From assembly GCA_963383645.1 (NCBI GenBank), contig OY726563.1, positions 41,682,331 to 41,746,330 of the forward strand: a stretch of DNA of 64,000 bases, read 5' to 3'. Numbering within the stretch: the first letter of the stretch is position 1; every line of letters begins with the position of its first letter. This DNA is from Muscardinus avellanarius. Lineage: Eukaryota; Chordata; Mammalia; Rodentia; Gliridae. The translations under genes were made by a program, and so were the position numbers. Positions 28,131 through 40,407 of this stretch are shown in pieces. The notes under the pieces are model-generated. The model worked only from the letters and a program-made list of their open reading frames with translations. It ran no database searches and was not told the origin of the DNA.

Positions 28131-29384
28131 ATTCCCAGTACCTACAAAAAAAGAAAACATGATCTCACTAGGTTGATGAAAATCTCAGTAATTGCTGAGA
28201 CTGTCCTCTAACCTACCATCCTTTTGTTTCAGCCTCCCTAGTACTGGGATTACAGGTGTGCACTAATATGCCCACTGCAGCCCTTTTTACTTGTCTTACT
28301 TTTAGACAGGGTCTTTCTAAGTTGCCCAGACCAGCCTAAACCTTTAATCATCCTTTCTCTACCTCCCACAAGTTTCTGGGATTATATGTGAGCACCACTG
28401 CACCCAGCAGTACTTAACTTTTATCAATTTATTTAGTTTTTGGTACTAGAGATGGAACCCAGAGACATCCTACCTCTGAATTGCAACCCTAGCTCAAGTT
28501 TTTATTTTTTAATTTGAAACAGGATATCAGAGCCGGGTGTGGTAATGCACATTTATAATCCCAGCATTTGGAAGGCTGAGACGGGAGGATCCAGGTTCGT
28601 GGCCAGCCTTAGCTACTTAGTGAGACTCTTTGCAACTCAGTGAGACCCTGTTTCAAAATAAAGAATAAAAAATAGGGCTCGGGTGTAGCTCGGAGGTAAA
28701 TTGCCCTTGGGTTCCATCCCCAGTACTGCAAAATAAAATGAAATAAAATAAAATAAATAAATAAATAAAAATTAAAAATAAAATAAACATGATGAGCCCA
28801 GTGTGGTGGTGCACGCTTGTAATTCCAGCATTTGGGAGGCTGAGACAGGAGGATCATGGTTCGTGGACAGCCTCTGCCACTTGGAGCCCTTTACAACTCG
28901 GTGAGACCCTATTTCAAAATAAAGAATAATTCAAGCCAGGCGTGGTGGCTGGCGCACATTTGTAATCCCAGCATTCAGGAGGCTAAGACAGGATGATCAT
29001 GGTTCGCAGACAGCCTCAGCTACTTAGTGAGGCTCTGCAACTTAGTGAGACCCTGTTTCCAAATAAAATATAAATAGGTCTGGGAGTATAGCCCGGAGGT
29101 AGAAAGCCTCAGGGTTCCACCCCCAGTACCACCAACCAACAAACCAACCAACCAACAAACAAATAAATATAGTTGGTTGTGTTGGCACCCGCTTGTAATC
29201 CCAGCATTTGGGAGGTTGAGACAGGAGGATCATGCGGGTTTGAAGCCAGCCTCAGCGATTTAGTAAGGCCCTTTTCAACTCAGTGAGACCTGGTTTCAAA
29301 ATAAAAAATAAAAAATAGGGTTGGGGATGTAGCTTGGAGGTTGAATGCCCCTGGGTTCCATTCCCAGACCCACAAAAAAATAAT

Positions 29385-29426
<42 letters not shown>

Positions 29427-30960
29427 GGCAGGGGGTATAGCTCGGAGGTAGAATGCCCCTGGGTTCCATGTCAGTACCTCAATAAATAAATAAATAAATA
29501 AGCCGGGCGTGGTGGCGCACGCTTGTAATCCCCACGCTTGGGAGGCTGAGACAGGAGGATCGCACGGGTTGGAAGCCAGCCTCAGCTACTTAGTGAGGCT
29601 TTCAGCAACTTAGTGAGACCCTGTTTCCAAATAAAATATATATAAAAAGGTCTGGGAGTATAGCCCAGAAGTAGAAAGCCTCTGGGTTCCACCCCCAGTA
29701 CCACCAATAAATAAATAAATAAATAAAAGCTGGTACATGGTTTCCAGTACTTGGGAGGCTGAGACAGGAAGATCACTGGTTTGAGGATAGCCTCAGCAAT
29801 ATTGAGACTCCCATCACCTAGCCATATCCTGTTTCAAAGTAAAACTAAAATCAGGTTGGGGGTGTAGCTCAGAGGCAGAATGCTCCTGGGTTCAATCCCC
29901 TGTACTGTAATAAATAAGTAAGTGAGTAAGTAAGTAAAGTAAGTAAAAGGCCTGGAGTGTAGATGAGAGATAGAATACCTTTGGGTTCATTCACCAGTAC
30001 CAAATATACATACATACATACAAAATTCGTATGTTGCAAACTACTTCTTTGATCTTTACATGACGAGAAGAGTGTGAGACATCCCTCTTGGATTCTTTCT
30101 GTAAAGGCACTAACCTATAAACCTATTCATGAAGCCTCCATCATAATTAATCACCTTTTAAAATCCTAACCTTAATCCAGGCATGGTGGCGCACGCTTGT
30201 AATCCCAGCATTCAGCAGACTGAGACAGGAGGATCGCGGTTCACGGCCAGCCTCAGCTACTGCTTAGTGAGGCCCTTTGCAACTCAGTGAGACCCTGTTT
30301 TAAAATACAGAATAAAAAAACAGGGCTGAGGGTATATCTTGGAGGTAGAATGCCCCTGGGTTCCATCCCCAGTACTGAAAAAAAAAATCTAACCTTTGGG
30401 GTAGGGTGTATAGTGTAGTAGTAGAGCACATGCTTAGCACATGTAAAGCCTTGGGTTCAATCCTCAGCAATACATACGTACAAACAGACACAGGCATACG
30501 CGCATACACATACACACACCCTCACCTTCAAATATCACAGTGAAGGATACATTTCAACATATGCATCTTATTTTTTTTTTGTGTGTGTGTGTGTGTGTAG
30601 TAGTATGTATCGAACCCAGGGGCATTCTACCTCTGAGCTATACTCCCAGCCCATTTTTTAAAATTGAAGCAGCCGGGTGTGGTGGCACACGCTTGTAATC
30701 ACAGCATTTTGGAGACTCGGACAGGAAGATTGCAGTTCATGGTCAGTCTCCGCTACTTAGGCTGTTTGCAACTCAGTGAGACCCTGTTTCAAAATAAAGG
30801 ATAAAAACAGGGCTGGGGGTGTAGCTTGGAGGTAGAATGCCCCTGGGTTCCACCCCCAGTACTATACACACAAAAATTTTATTATTTTTTCTTTGCGGTA
30901 CTCAGGCTGGAACCCAGGGGCATTCTCCCTCGAGCTACACTCCCAGCCCTATTTTTTTAT
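28130..30960. repeat. Dense SINE block, mainly plus-strand copies
   Basis: Includes an inverted copy (28130-28285), plus copies near 28530, 28795, 28935, 29175, 29500 and 30175, short tails with (AAT)n (29383-29425), (AAAT)n and (GTAA)n tracts, a monomeric ID near 30405-30470, and a plus copy 30670-30875. 30005-30170 is mostly unique. Confidence 0.82.
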
Positions 30961-30962
30961 TC

Positions 30963-31466
30963 TTTTTTTTAAACAAGTGGCAACCAGTTTATTAAAATTG
31001 CTGACTTAGGCATCTGCAATGGTACCTTCAGCCTCCATTCCTGGCTCAATGCTGATGGTAAGTAATTTAACAATCTCAGAAGGGCCGTGTGAGTCAATTA
31101 GTCGCTTGCGGATTCTCATCTTAGAGCCTTCACCACAAGGCGTTTTCCTAGTAGTGATTCTCAAAATCTTGGTAGGCATGCAAACAGGGCCTTTCGCTTT
31201 GAGGTACTTTTCTTGGCACCTCGAATAAAATCAACACAAATACCTTTTCCAGCGACTTCACGTCGTGGCTGGTGAGGGTAATTCTCATTTGGTGAATCGC
31301 CACCTCTGGTTCTAAAGGTGTCTTTCCAGTAGTATCTTTAAAAGCCATGGCTGCAGCGCAGCTTCCTGACCGATTTGCTCCTTGGCGCGAGAGAACAGCA
31401 GTAAGTCAGGAGCCAGAGGGTGAAAAGAAGCTCCGCGGCATTCATAGCCGAGTCACCTAATGAAAA
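30963..31466 (-). pseudogene. RPS20: RPS20 processed pseudogene
   Basis: The minus strand carries an intronless copy of ribosomal protein uS10 mRNA. The start is at 31348 (MAFKDT...[12 protein letters not shown]), the stop remnant at 31008-31006, a 3' UTR signal AATAAA at 30993-30988, and the tail is the T-run at 30963-30970. A 5' leader extends to about 31460. Damage includes an extra codon after MAFKDT, indels in the middle that shift frame and make a premature stop, and a loss of about six codons near the KTWDRFQ position of the family. It is inserted in an inverted SINE, flanked by near-identical ctattttt(t)attc copies at 30949-30962 and 31467-31480. These are L1-type retroposition marks. 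It is not expected to be functional. Confidence 0.92.
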
Positions 31467-31489
31467 CTATTTTTTATTCTTTATTTTTT

Positions 31490-31568
31490 TAATTAATTAA
31501 TTAATTAATTTTGGTGGTACTGGGGTTCCTGGAAACCCTTCTACCTCTGGGCTACATTCCCAGACACA

Positions 31569-31617
<49 letters not shown>

Positions 31618-31890
31618 TATATATTTTTTTTTCTTTTTTTTTGAAACAGGGTCTTTTAAAGCCAGCGCTGTCTTCAAACCTGTGCAATCCTCCTGTCTCC
31701 GCCTCCCAAGCGCGAGGATTACAAGCCTGCGCCACCACGCCCGGCTTTATTCTTTATTTTTGAAACAGGTCTCACTGAGTTGCAAAGAACCTCACTAAAC
31801 TAAGTAGCTGAGGCTGTCCTCGAACCACAATCCTCCAGTCTCAGCCTCCCAAATGCTGGGATTACAAGCGTGCACCACCATGCCTGGCTC
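31490..31890 (-). repeat. Inverted SINEs with (AATT)n and (CA)n tracts
   Basis: The SINE that received the RPS20 copy continues at 31740-31890. A rewritten-tail inverted SINE (31511-31745) is nested in it and carries a (CA)n run at 31564-31615. Confidence 0.85.
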
Positions 31891-31899
31891 GAAAAATAA

Positions 31900-32917
31900 A
31901 GTTAAATAAAAATTTAAAAAAATTTGAAGAAGTGTTTCACTAAATTGCTGAGGTTGGCCATGAACCTGCAATTACCCTGTCTAATCCTCCCAAGAAATGA
32001 GATTACAGGGGTTCACCACATCCAGCTAGCCCTTTACTTTCTGAAAATAAAACCGCTCCCATTAAACCTGAAGCAAAGCTGGACATGATGATGCTATACA
32101 CTTGTAATTCCAGTACTTGGGAGGCTGAGGCAGGGGATCCTAGGTTCCTGTCCTGCCTCAGCAGTTTAATGAGGTCCTCCACAACTCTAAATAAACTCAA
32201 AATAAAGAATAAGCTGGGCGTGGTGGCACACGCTTATAATTCCAGCATTTGGGAGGCTGAGACTGGAGGATCTGGGTTCTTGGCCAGCCTTAGCTACTTG
32301 GGCCCTTTGCAATTTATTGAGACCCTGTCTCAAAATAAAGAATAAAAAAATATGGCAGAGGGGTGTGGCTCAGATGTCAAATGCTCCTGGTTTCCATCCC
32401 TAGACCTAAAAAAAAAAGATAAAAAATCAGGCTGGGTTGTAGCTCAGAAGTAATGTGCCCCTGGGTTCAATCCCCAGTACCATAAAATAAATACATAAAT
32501 AAACAAATAAATAGAGCAGGGCCTGGTAGCCCATGCTTGTAATCCCAGTATTTGGGAGGCTGGGACCAGAGGACCACAGGTTCACAGCAGCCTCAGCTAC
32601 TTAGTGAGGCCCTCTACAACTTAGTGAGACTTCAAAATAAAGAATAAAAAGTATGAGCCCGGGGCTTGATGTACTCTTGTAATCCCAGCATTTGGGAGGC
32701 TCAGACAGGAGGATTGCAGTTCCTGGACAGCCTCAGCTAATTAGTGAGACCTTTGCAACTCAGTTAGAGACTGTTTCAAAAAATGAAGAATAAAAAAATA
32801 GGGTTGGGGGTATAGCTCAGCGGTAGAATGCCCCTGGGTTCCATATATATATATATATATATCTGGGGTGTAGCTCAGAGGTTTCCCTGGGTTCAATTCC
32901 CAGCCTTCCCCCTTCCC

Positions 32918-32996
<79 letters not shown>

Positions 32997-34600
32997 CCTG
33001 AAGCATAAAACCTCTTCCTTTCTTACATCAGTGTCACTCCCCACTCCACTATCCTTTCTTCTTTCTCTTTTGCTTCCTGTAAAGAGGTAAGCAAATGTTT
33101 CTGCCTTGCCCTTCGCCATTATCACCTATGACCCCATCCAGAGGCCCAAACAACTTTGGAAACTGAGGCAGGAGAATCACAAGTTTGAGGCCAGATTGAG
33201 CAAATTAATGAAACTATATCTCAAAACAAAAAAATAATAAGGGTTGGGGATGTAGCTCAGTAGTAGAATAGCCCTGGGTTCAATCACCAGTATTATAACA
33301 ATAAATAGATACATAAATATTTTCTCTTGTGTGTATGTAGAGGGAGAAAAGAGGCATTCTATCTCTGAGCTGCATCCCGAGTCTTATTTTGTTTCATTTA
33401 ATTTTTTCAAATAGGATCTCTATAAGTTGCTGAGGCTGGTCAGGAACCTGTAAACTTCCTGACTCAGCCTCCCAAATACTGGGATTACAGGCATGAGCCA
33501 CCGAGGCCTCAAATTAAGAGGTTTGCTACATGAAGCCTGGCATGGTGTCACATGCTTATAATCCCAGTACTTCAGAGGCTGAGACAGGAGGATTGCGGTT
33601 CGTGGCCAGCATCAGCAATTTAGTGAGGCCCTGATTCAAAATAATGGAATAAAAAATAGAGCCGGGCGTGGTGGCGCATGCTTGTAAATACCAGCATTTG
33701 GGAGGCTGAGACAGGAGGATCTCGAATCGAGAACAGCCTCAGCTACTTAGTGAGGCCCTTTGGAATTCAGTGAGACCCTGTTTCAAAATAAAGAATAAAA
33801 ACTAGGGCTGGGGGTGTAGTTCAGAGGTACAATGACCTTGGGTACCATCCCCAGCACCACCACACACACACACAAAAAAAAAGAAGAAACAGGGCTGGGG
33901 TCGAGCTCAGAGGTGGAATGCCCCTGGGTTGCATCCCCAGTACCACACATACCAAAATTTTTTGAAACAGGATCGTTAAACTGCAGAGGATCTTGCTCAA
34001 TTGCTGAGGCTGGCCTTAAACCTATGATCCTCTTGTTTTAGTCTCCCAAATACTAGGATTACAAGAATGTGCCACCATACCCAGCTCCCATTTACTTTGA
34101 CTCTGCAAGTTGAGTGGACTGAGAAAGCCTCAAAGGTTTAGACATTGATGGCAGCTGACCAAACCAATGGTTAGTTAGTGCAGATGACAAGTCATCAAAG
34201 GCCAAATAATTTTGTTTTGTAAATTATAAAGCAGACCAAATAGCCGAGTATGGTGATGCACACCTGTAATCCCAGTGCTTGGGAGGCTGAGACAGGAGGA
34301 TCATAGGTTTGAGGATAGCCTCGACAATAATTAGACTCTCATCAACCCAGTGAGACCCTGTTTCAGCAATGAAAATAAGAAGCCAGTAGTGGTGAGGAGG
34401 TACTGGGGGTGGAACCCAGAGGCTTTCTACTTCCGGGCTATACTCCCAGACCCATTCTATATTTTATTTGAAAACAGGGTCTCACTAAGTTGCTGAGAGC
34501 CTCACTAAGTAGCTGAGCCTGGCTTCAAACCTGCACGATCCTCCTGTCTCAGCCTCCCAAGCATGGGGATTACAAGCGTGCACCACCACACCTGGCTAAG
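31900..34600. repeat. Dense SINE block with microsatellites
   Basis: Mostly plus copies near 32080, 32210, 32515, 32660, 33535, 33660 and 34240, with inverted copies near 31925, 33335 and 34395-34600. (TC)n(CA)n lies at 32923-32997. 33125-33235 is an older B1-like monomer (aaactgaggcaggagaatcac). 32998-33120 and 34090-34225 are unique. Confidence 0.82.
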
Positions 34601-34604
34601 TTAG

Positions 34605-35141
34605 AGTTTTTAAAGTTTGGTTTAAGTTTTATTAATATAAATTTGTTATGATTAATAGTAAAATTAATAATTTAGTGTGATATTTTAGTGTGTTTTTAAA
34701 TTGTATTATAATAGTGTTTTATTTTTAGTCTTAAATTTAAGTTTTTAGGGCAATTTCCTTATAAAGCTTTAAACTCAGGCACAAGACGGGAAATAGCTTA
34801 CAGGGAAATTACCAAGATAGCTAAGAGCAACCGCATGTCTGGATTTCATACCCCAGATAAGAGATTCTCTGGCCCACGCCCCTGTTATCTTAAAAATTAT
34901 ATGTATAAGTTGCTTTAAAATATAGAAGCTATAAAATGTAAGAGCGTCATCAGCGATGTAATAAAATGACTTGCAAAATGTTGTAAAACAGTATATAAGT
35001 TCCCCCCGAAGTACGATCGGGGCCCTTGCTACCTATGTGAAGACACATGCGCTTGGGTCCAGGTTCGTACCTGTAATAAAGTGTGGCTTTGCAGACATAA
35101 CTGGCTCCGGACAATTATTCTTGCGTGGGTAGGTTACAACA
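34605..35141 (+). mobile_element. LTR-like segment, right end at 35141
   Basis: A non-SINE stretch preceded by AT-rich DNA (34605-34750). It has a TATA box (gtatataag near 34990), CG-containing sequence after it, a poly(A) signal (aataaag near 35073) and a terminus ttacaaca. This order (TATA, AATAAA, short tail, CA end) fits U3-R-U5 of an LTR on the plus strand. The left boundary is unclear. There are no internal viral genes. Confidence 0.5.
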
Positions 35142-35543
35142 AAAAGGACTGAAAAAAATAGGGCTAGGAGTTTAGCTCAGAGGTAAAAATGTTCCTGGAT
35201 TCCATCCCCAATGTCGCAAAATAAAGAATGGACAGCATTTGGGGTCCTAAGACAGGAGGATCACAGTTCATGGCCAGCCTCAGCTATTTAGTGAGGTCTT
35301 TTGCAATTCAGAGAGACCCTGTTTCAAAATAAAGAATAAGCCGTGCGTGGTGGCACAGACTTGTAATCCCCTCACTTGGGAGGCTGAGACAGGAGGATCC
35401 CACAGGTTCGAAGCCAACCTCAGCTACTTAGTGAGGCCCTCAGCAACTTAGTGAGACCCTGTTTCCAAATAAAATATAAAATAGGTCTGGGAGTATAGCC
35501 CGGAGGTAGAAAGCTTCTGGGTTCCACCCCCAGTAACACCAAA

Positions 35544-35584
<41 letters not shown>

Positions 35585-36640
35585 ATAAAAACTAGGCTTA
35601 GGGGTATAACTCGGAGGTAGAATGCCCCTGGGTTCCATCCTCAGTACCGCTAAAAACAAAGATAGAAGGAACAGAAAGCTGGGCGTGGTGGCACAGGTTT
35701 GTAATCCCAGTACTTGGGAGCCTGAGACAGAAAGATCACATTTTTTTAGCTAGCCTCAGCTATTTAGTGAGGCCCTCCATAATTTAGTGAGACCCTGTTT
35801 CAAAATAAAGAATAAAAAATTGGGCTGAGGGTGTAGCTCGGAGGTAGAATGCCCATGGGTTCCATCCCCAGTACTGCAAAAAAAGAAAAGGAAAGAAAGG
35901 AAGGAAGGAAGGAAGGAAGGAAGGAAGGAAGGAAGGAAGGAAGGAAGGAAGGAAGGAGCCGGGCTTGGTTTTGCACGCTTGTAATCCCAGCATTTGGGAG
36001 GCTGAGACAGGAGGATTGTGGTTCACAGCTAGCCTCAGCCACTTAGCGCTGCCCTCTGTATTGTAGTGAGACCCTGTTTCAGAATAAAGAATAAAAAATA
36101 GTGCTGGAGCCAGCTGTAGTGGAGCACACTTGTAATCTCAGCATTCTGGAGGGAGAGATAGGAGGATCGCAGTTCTCAGACAACCTCAGCTACTTTTTGG
36201 TGAGGTGCTTCGTAATTCAGTGAGATCCTATTTGAAATATAAAAAGGACTAAAAAATAGGGCTGGGGGTGTAGCTTGGAGATAGAATGACCCTGGGTTCC
36301 ATTGCCAGTACCGCAAAAAAGAAAATAGTAGCTGAGGCTGGCTTCGAACCTGTGGGATCCTCCTGTCTCAGCCTCTCAAGCGGGGATTACAAGTGAGTGC
36401 CACCACGCCCAGCTCTTTTTTTTTTTGTGGTACTGTGGATGGAACCCAGGGGTATACTACCTCCGAGCTACACCCCTAGTCCTAGGTTTTTTTTGGGGGG
36501 GTCTGGGAATGGAACCCAGGGGGCATTCAACCTCTGAGCTATACCCCCTGTCCTATTTTTTATTCTTTACTTTGAAACAGTGTCTCACTAAGTTACAGAG
36601 TGCCTAATTCAGTAGCTAAGGCTGTCAGTGAACCATGATC
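35142..36640. repeat. SINE block with GA- and GGAA-type microsatellites
   Basis: Plus SINEs near 35335, 35675, 35957 and 36110. A purine run (ga/aaag) lies at 35547-35582 and about 15 GGAA units at 35898-35956. Inverted halves lie near 36320-36640. Confidence 0.85.
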
Positions 36641-37110
36641 TTCAGATCTTTTTTTAGATAATTGATCAAAATGTGTTACTTGGTTAGCAAAGTCAGGGGC
36701 TAGATGGTGCATGCCTGCTTTGAAGTTTAAGGCATATAATATACACTTGTGTCCTTGGTGAGTTTTTAGTCTTTCCCTATCTCTGCTAGAAGTTACTTAT
36801 TATGTTGAAAACTTCTTTTCTAGTAAAGAAATGAAAAAAAACACAGGAATATAGTTTTTTAAAGTATGGAGGCTTAGGGATATAATTATTTTGTGTAACT
36901 AGTAATTAATAATCGGGTTACTATAGCTTGGTTTTTTCACTTTAACTTTAGTCTAAACTGTTGTAAGATTCTATATATTTTTTTCTAAGTATAGGGGTCT
37001 GTATTAACATTCAGTGTTCAGCTGGGCTAAAAGCCAAGTTTTAGCTGACCAAGGTCAAATCTGGTTACAGCCTTTGGCTGACAGCCTATAGACAGAGAAA
37101 AGGATTATTA
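36641..37110. other. Unassigned unique AT-rich segment
   Basis: About 470 bp without SINE sequence. No long open frame, no splice-flanked exon and no repeat family I recognise. A short inverted match (agctgggctaaaagcc, ttttagctgacc) lies near 37025. Possibly an old LTR or LINE remnant. Confidence 0.35.
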
Positions 37111-38142
37111 TTATTTTTTTCAGTATGGGGGGAAGTGAAATTCAGGGGCATTCTACCTCCAAACTACACCTTCAGCCCTATTTTTTATTCTTTCTTTCTT
37201 TATTTTTATTATTATTATTTTTTGTGGTACTGAGGGTGGAATCCAGGGGCTTTTTTCTACCTCCGGGCTATATTTCCAGACCTATTTTTTTTATACTTTA
37301 TTTGGAAACAGGGTCTCACTAAGTTGCTGAGAGCCTCACTAAGTAGCTGAGGCTGGCTTCGAACCTGTGCGATCCTCCTGTCTCAGCCTCCCAAGTGCTG
37401 GGATTACAAGCGTGCGCCACCACACCCGGCTCTTTTTTATTATTTATTTTATTTTATTTTTAAGGTACTGGGGGTGGAACCCAAGGGCTTTCTACCTCCG
37501 GGTTATACTCCCAGACCTTTATTTGGAAACAGGGTCTCACTAAGTTGCTGAGAGCCTCACAAAGTAGCTGAGGCTGGCTTCAAACCTGTGCGATCCTCCT
37601 GTCTCAGCCTCCCAAGCATGGAGATTACAAGCGTGTGCCACCACGCCTGGCTTTTTATTCTTTATTTTGAAACAGGGCCTCAATGAGTTGCAAAGGGCCT
37701 CCATTAGTAGCTGAGGGTATCCTCGAACTGTGATCCTTCTGTCTCAGCCTCCTGAATGCTGGGATCACAAGTGTGTGCCACCATGTCCAGCTGATTTGGT
37801 TTTGATTGAGCATGAAAACTTATTAGCAATTAGTACACTCATTTTAATAATCAGTACAGGCTCAATTACCATCAGAAATGTCCACATTTTAGTGGTACGG
37901 ATATTCCTGGAAACGCTTCTACCTCCGGGTTACACTTCCAGACACCTATTTTTTATATTTTTTTAAATTTGGAAACAGGGTCTCTTAAGCCAGAGAGGCT
38001 GGCTTCGAACCTGCGCGATCCTCCTGTCTCCGCCTCCCAAGCGTGGAGATTACAACCGTGCGCCACCACAACCGGCGACAAATGCCCACATTTTAACTAA
38101 ATTTGTTCAACCCAGTGTGACAATCTAATGTAAACATACATT

Positions 38143-38210
<68 letters not shown>

Positions 38211-38990
38211 TGTGGTACTGGGGTTCCTGGAAGCCCTTCTACCTCCGGGCTACACTCCCAGACCTATTTTTACATTTTTTATTTGGAAACAGGGTCTCCT
38301 AAACCAGCGCGCGCGGCTGGCTTCGAACCTGCGCGATCCTCCTGTCTCTGCCTCCCAAGCACGGGGATTACAAGCGTGCGCCACCACGCCTGGCTTGTAA
38401 ACATACATTTAAATTAATGACCCTGGAACTGGAGATTTTGCTCAGTGTTAAAGAGCTTTTCTACCATATGTGAGTGAGGTCCTGAATTCAATCCCCAGTA
38501 CTGAATAAATGAATAAAGAAAATGAGTAAAGCCGAGTGTGGTGGAGCACACTTGTAATTCCAGCACTTGGGAGGCTGAGATAGGAGGATCACAGGTTCTT
38601 GGACAGCCTCAGCTATTTAATGAGGCCCTCTGCAACTTAGTAAGACCCTGTTTCAAAATAAGAATAAAAAATAGGGCTGGGAGTATAGCCCGAAGGTAGA
38701 AAGCCTCTGGGTTTAATCCCCAGTACTGAAAAAAGGTAAATAATCTTAGCCAGGCCATGGTGGCGCAGACCATAGGTTGAGGCAGAAGAATCAATTTAGC
38801 TAGGCAATTTAGCTAGGCCCCGAGTGTTACAACAACAACAACAACAACAACAACAAACTGGGGTGTAGCTCAGTGGTAGAGCGCTTGGTTGGCATGTATA
38901 AAGCCCTGGGTTAAATTCCCAGTACCATGAAAATAAAAAACAAAAACCAAAAGCCCAACATCCACGAAATCCTGGTGCTGAACGGGCACT
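37110..38990. repeat. SINE block with (TTTC)n and monomeric ID elements
   Basis: Inverted SINEs near 37120, 37225-37435, 37460-37650 and 37660-37790. Two inverted rewritten-tail copies occupy 37890-38085 and 38213-38395. (TTTC)n is at 38143-38211. Plus ID monomers are at 38425-38505 and 38861-38929, the latter with clear A (tagctcagtggt) and B (gggttaaattccc) boxes. (AAC)n is at 38830-38857. Confidence 0.85.
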
Positions 38991-39745
38991 ACTGCGCATG
39001 TCCTAAGTACGGACCAATGGGGAGCCGGTGCGCACAATATCAGAGGTGGGGCTATTGTGCCTGTCAATTTTGGCATTAACCAATCATCGCCCACAATCGT
39101 CCTGACCCTTAGCCAATTGCCTACTCCGGTGAATTGAGAGCTGGTTCAAAATTAAATAATACAGCGGGGAGGGTAAAGGAGGTTAATAGGGCCAGGGTGA
39201 GACAGGGTGAGTGATATCCGCCCAAAGTTGCTGAGAGTAGGAAGGAAAGTGTATGGTCGATGAAGTTGTCCTTCAAAATATTCTACAGTCCTCTCTACAA
39301 ACAAAATGGTACCTTGCAAGGTGGCCGCCCCTCCCCTACGGCATGATCTTAAGTGTGCTGTTCCATTTGTGCGTTTCTCCCCACCCCGCACATCGTGGTT
39401 CACCCACGCTGTCGCAATATCACGCCTGAGGTCACAAAGGGGATTGTACACCCCGGAGGTCCCGCAGACTGGGAAGTGTCCACACCGGGGGCTGCACACT
39501 CAAGGTTTTGAACACTGTTAGCTTCTCACTGGGGTGTGGATACTCGTTTGGGCACCCAGTCTGCGATGTGGAAATTGGCTAAAGCAGTTATTGGCGGGTC
39601 TTGGAAGTCAGATGGAAGAAGGTGGGGAGGGACTTGGGGATGTGGGAGAATGCTCTGCTGAAGAAGTGATAGTTCCTTTACCCATGTTACACAGCTATTT
39701 TGTAAATACAATAACGCATAAACATAACATGTCAATATCTACCCA
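38990..39745. promoter_or_regulatory. SINE-free promoter-like island, candidate distal promoter
   Basis: About 750 bp of unique, CpG-containing DNA sits amid SINEs. It has an NRF1-like site tgcgcatg (38993-39000), three CCAAT boxes at 39014, 39080 and 39113 (about 66 and 33 bp apart), two inverted ones at 39574 and 39590, and a YY1-like caaaatgg near 39303. No conserved coding exon is recognised; the frame at 39499-39152 on the minus strand matches no protein I know. It could be an upstream alternative promoter of WDR45 (~20 kb away, same side) or an orphan promoter. Confidence 0.45.
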
Positions 39746-39749
39746 AGTC

Positions 39750-40206
39750 ACTTTTTTATTTTTTGGTACTAGGGATTGAACCCAGGGGCATTGTCTCTGA
39801 GTTACACCACCCAGCCATTATTATTATTACTATTATTATTGTTAATTTTGATATTGTCTTTCTAGGTTGCTGAGTCTGGCAAATTATTGAGGCTGTCCTT
39901 GAATCTGCTATCCCCCTGTCTCGGCCTCCTAATTACTGTGATACAGGCGAGGAGCGCCACGCGCTGCCAGTCTTGGCAATTTAGTGAGACCCTAAGTAAC
40001 CTATAGAGAAGCTGTTAGAGGACTGGGAAGCCGGGCGTGGTGGCGCACGCTTGTAATCCCCGCTTGGGAGGCTGAGACAGGAGGATCGCGCAGGTTTGAA
40101 GCCAGCCGCGCTGGCGTAAGAGACCCTGTTTCCAAATAAAATATAAAATAGGTCTGGGAGTGTAGCCCGGAGGTAGAAGGCCCCTGGGTTCCATCCGCAG
40201 TATCAC

Positions 40207-40237
<31 letters not shown>

Positions 40238-40323
40238 ACTGGGGATGGGGATGTAGATGTAGCTCAGAGGTAGAATGCCTCGGTTCAGTTCCCAATCTGT
40301 CGGTCTGTCTGTGTCTCTGTCTG

Positions 40324-40407
<84 letters not shown>

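Noticed and set aside
31006..31348. RPS20 as a functional gene
   Set aside because: Intronless, frameshifted, stopped early and flanked by target duplications.
38861..38929. tRNA-Ala-like unit with A and B boxes
   Set aside because: It lacks a proper acceptor stem, and it is one of many dispersed ID copies with A-rich tails, so it is a SINE and not a tRNA gene.
39152..39499. 115-codon minus-strand frame in the promoter-like island
   Set aside because: No recognised similarity and CpG-rich sequence lowers stop frequency; kept only as part of the island.
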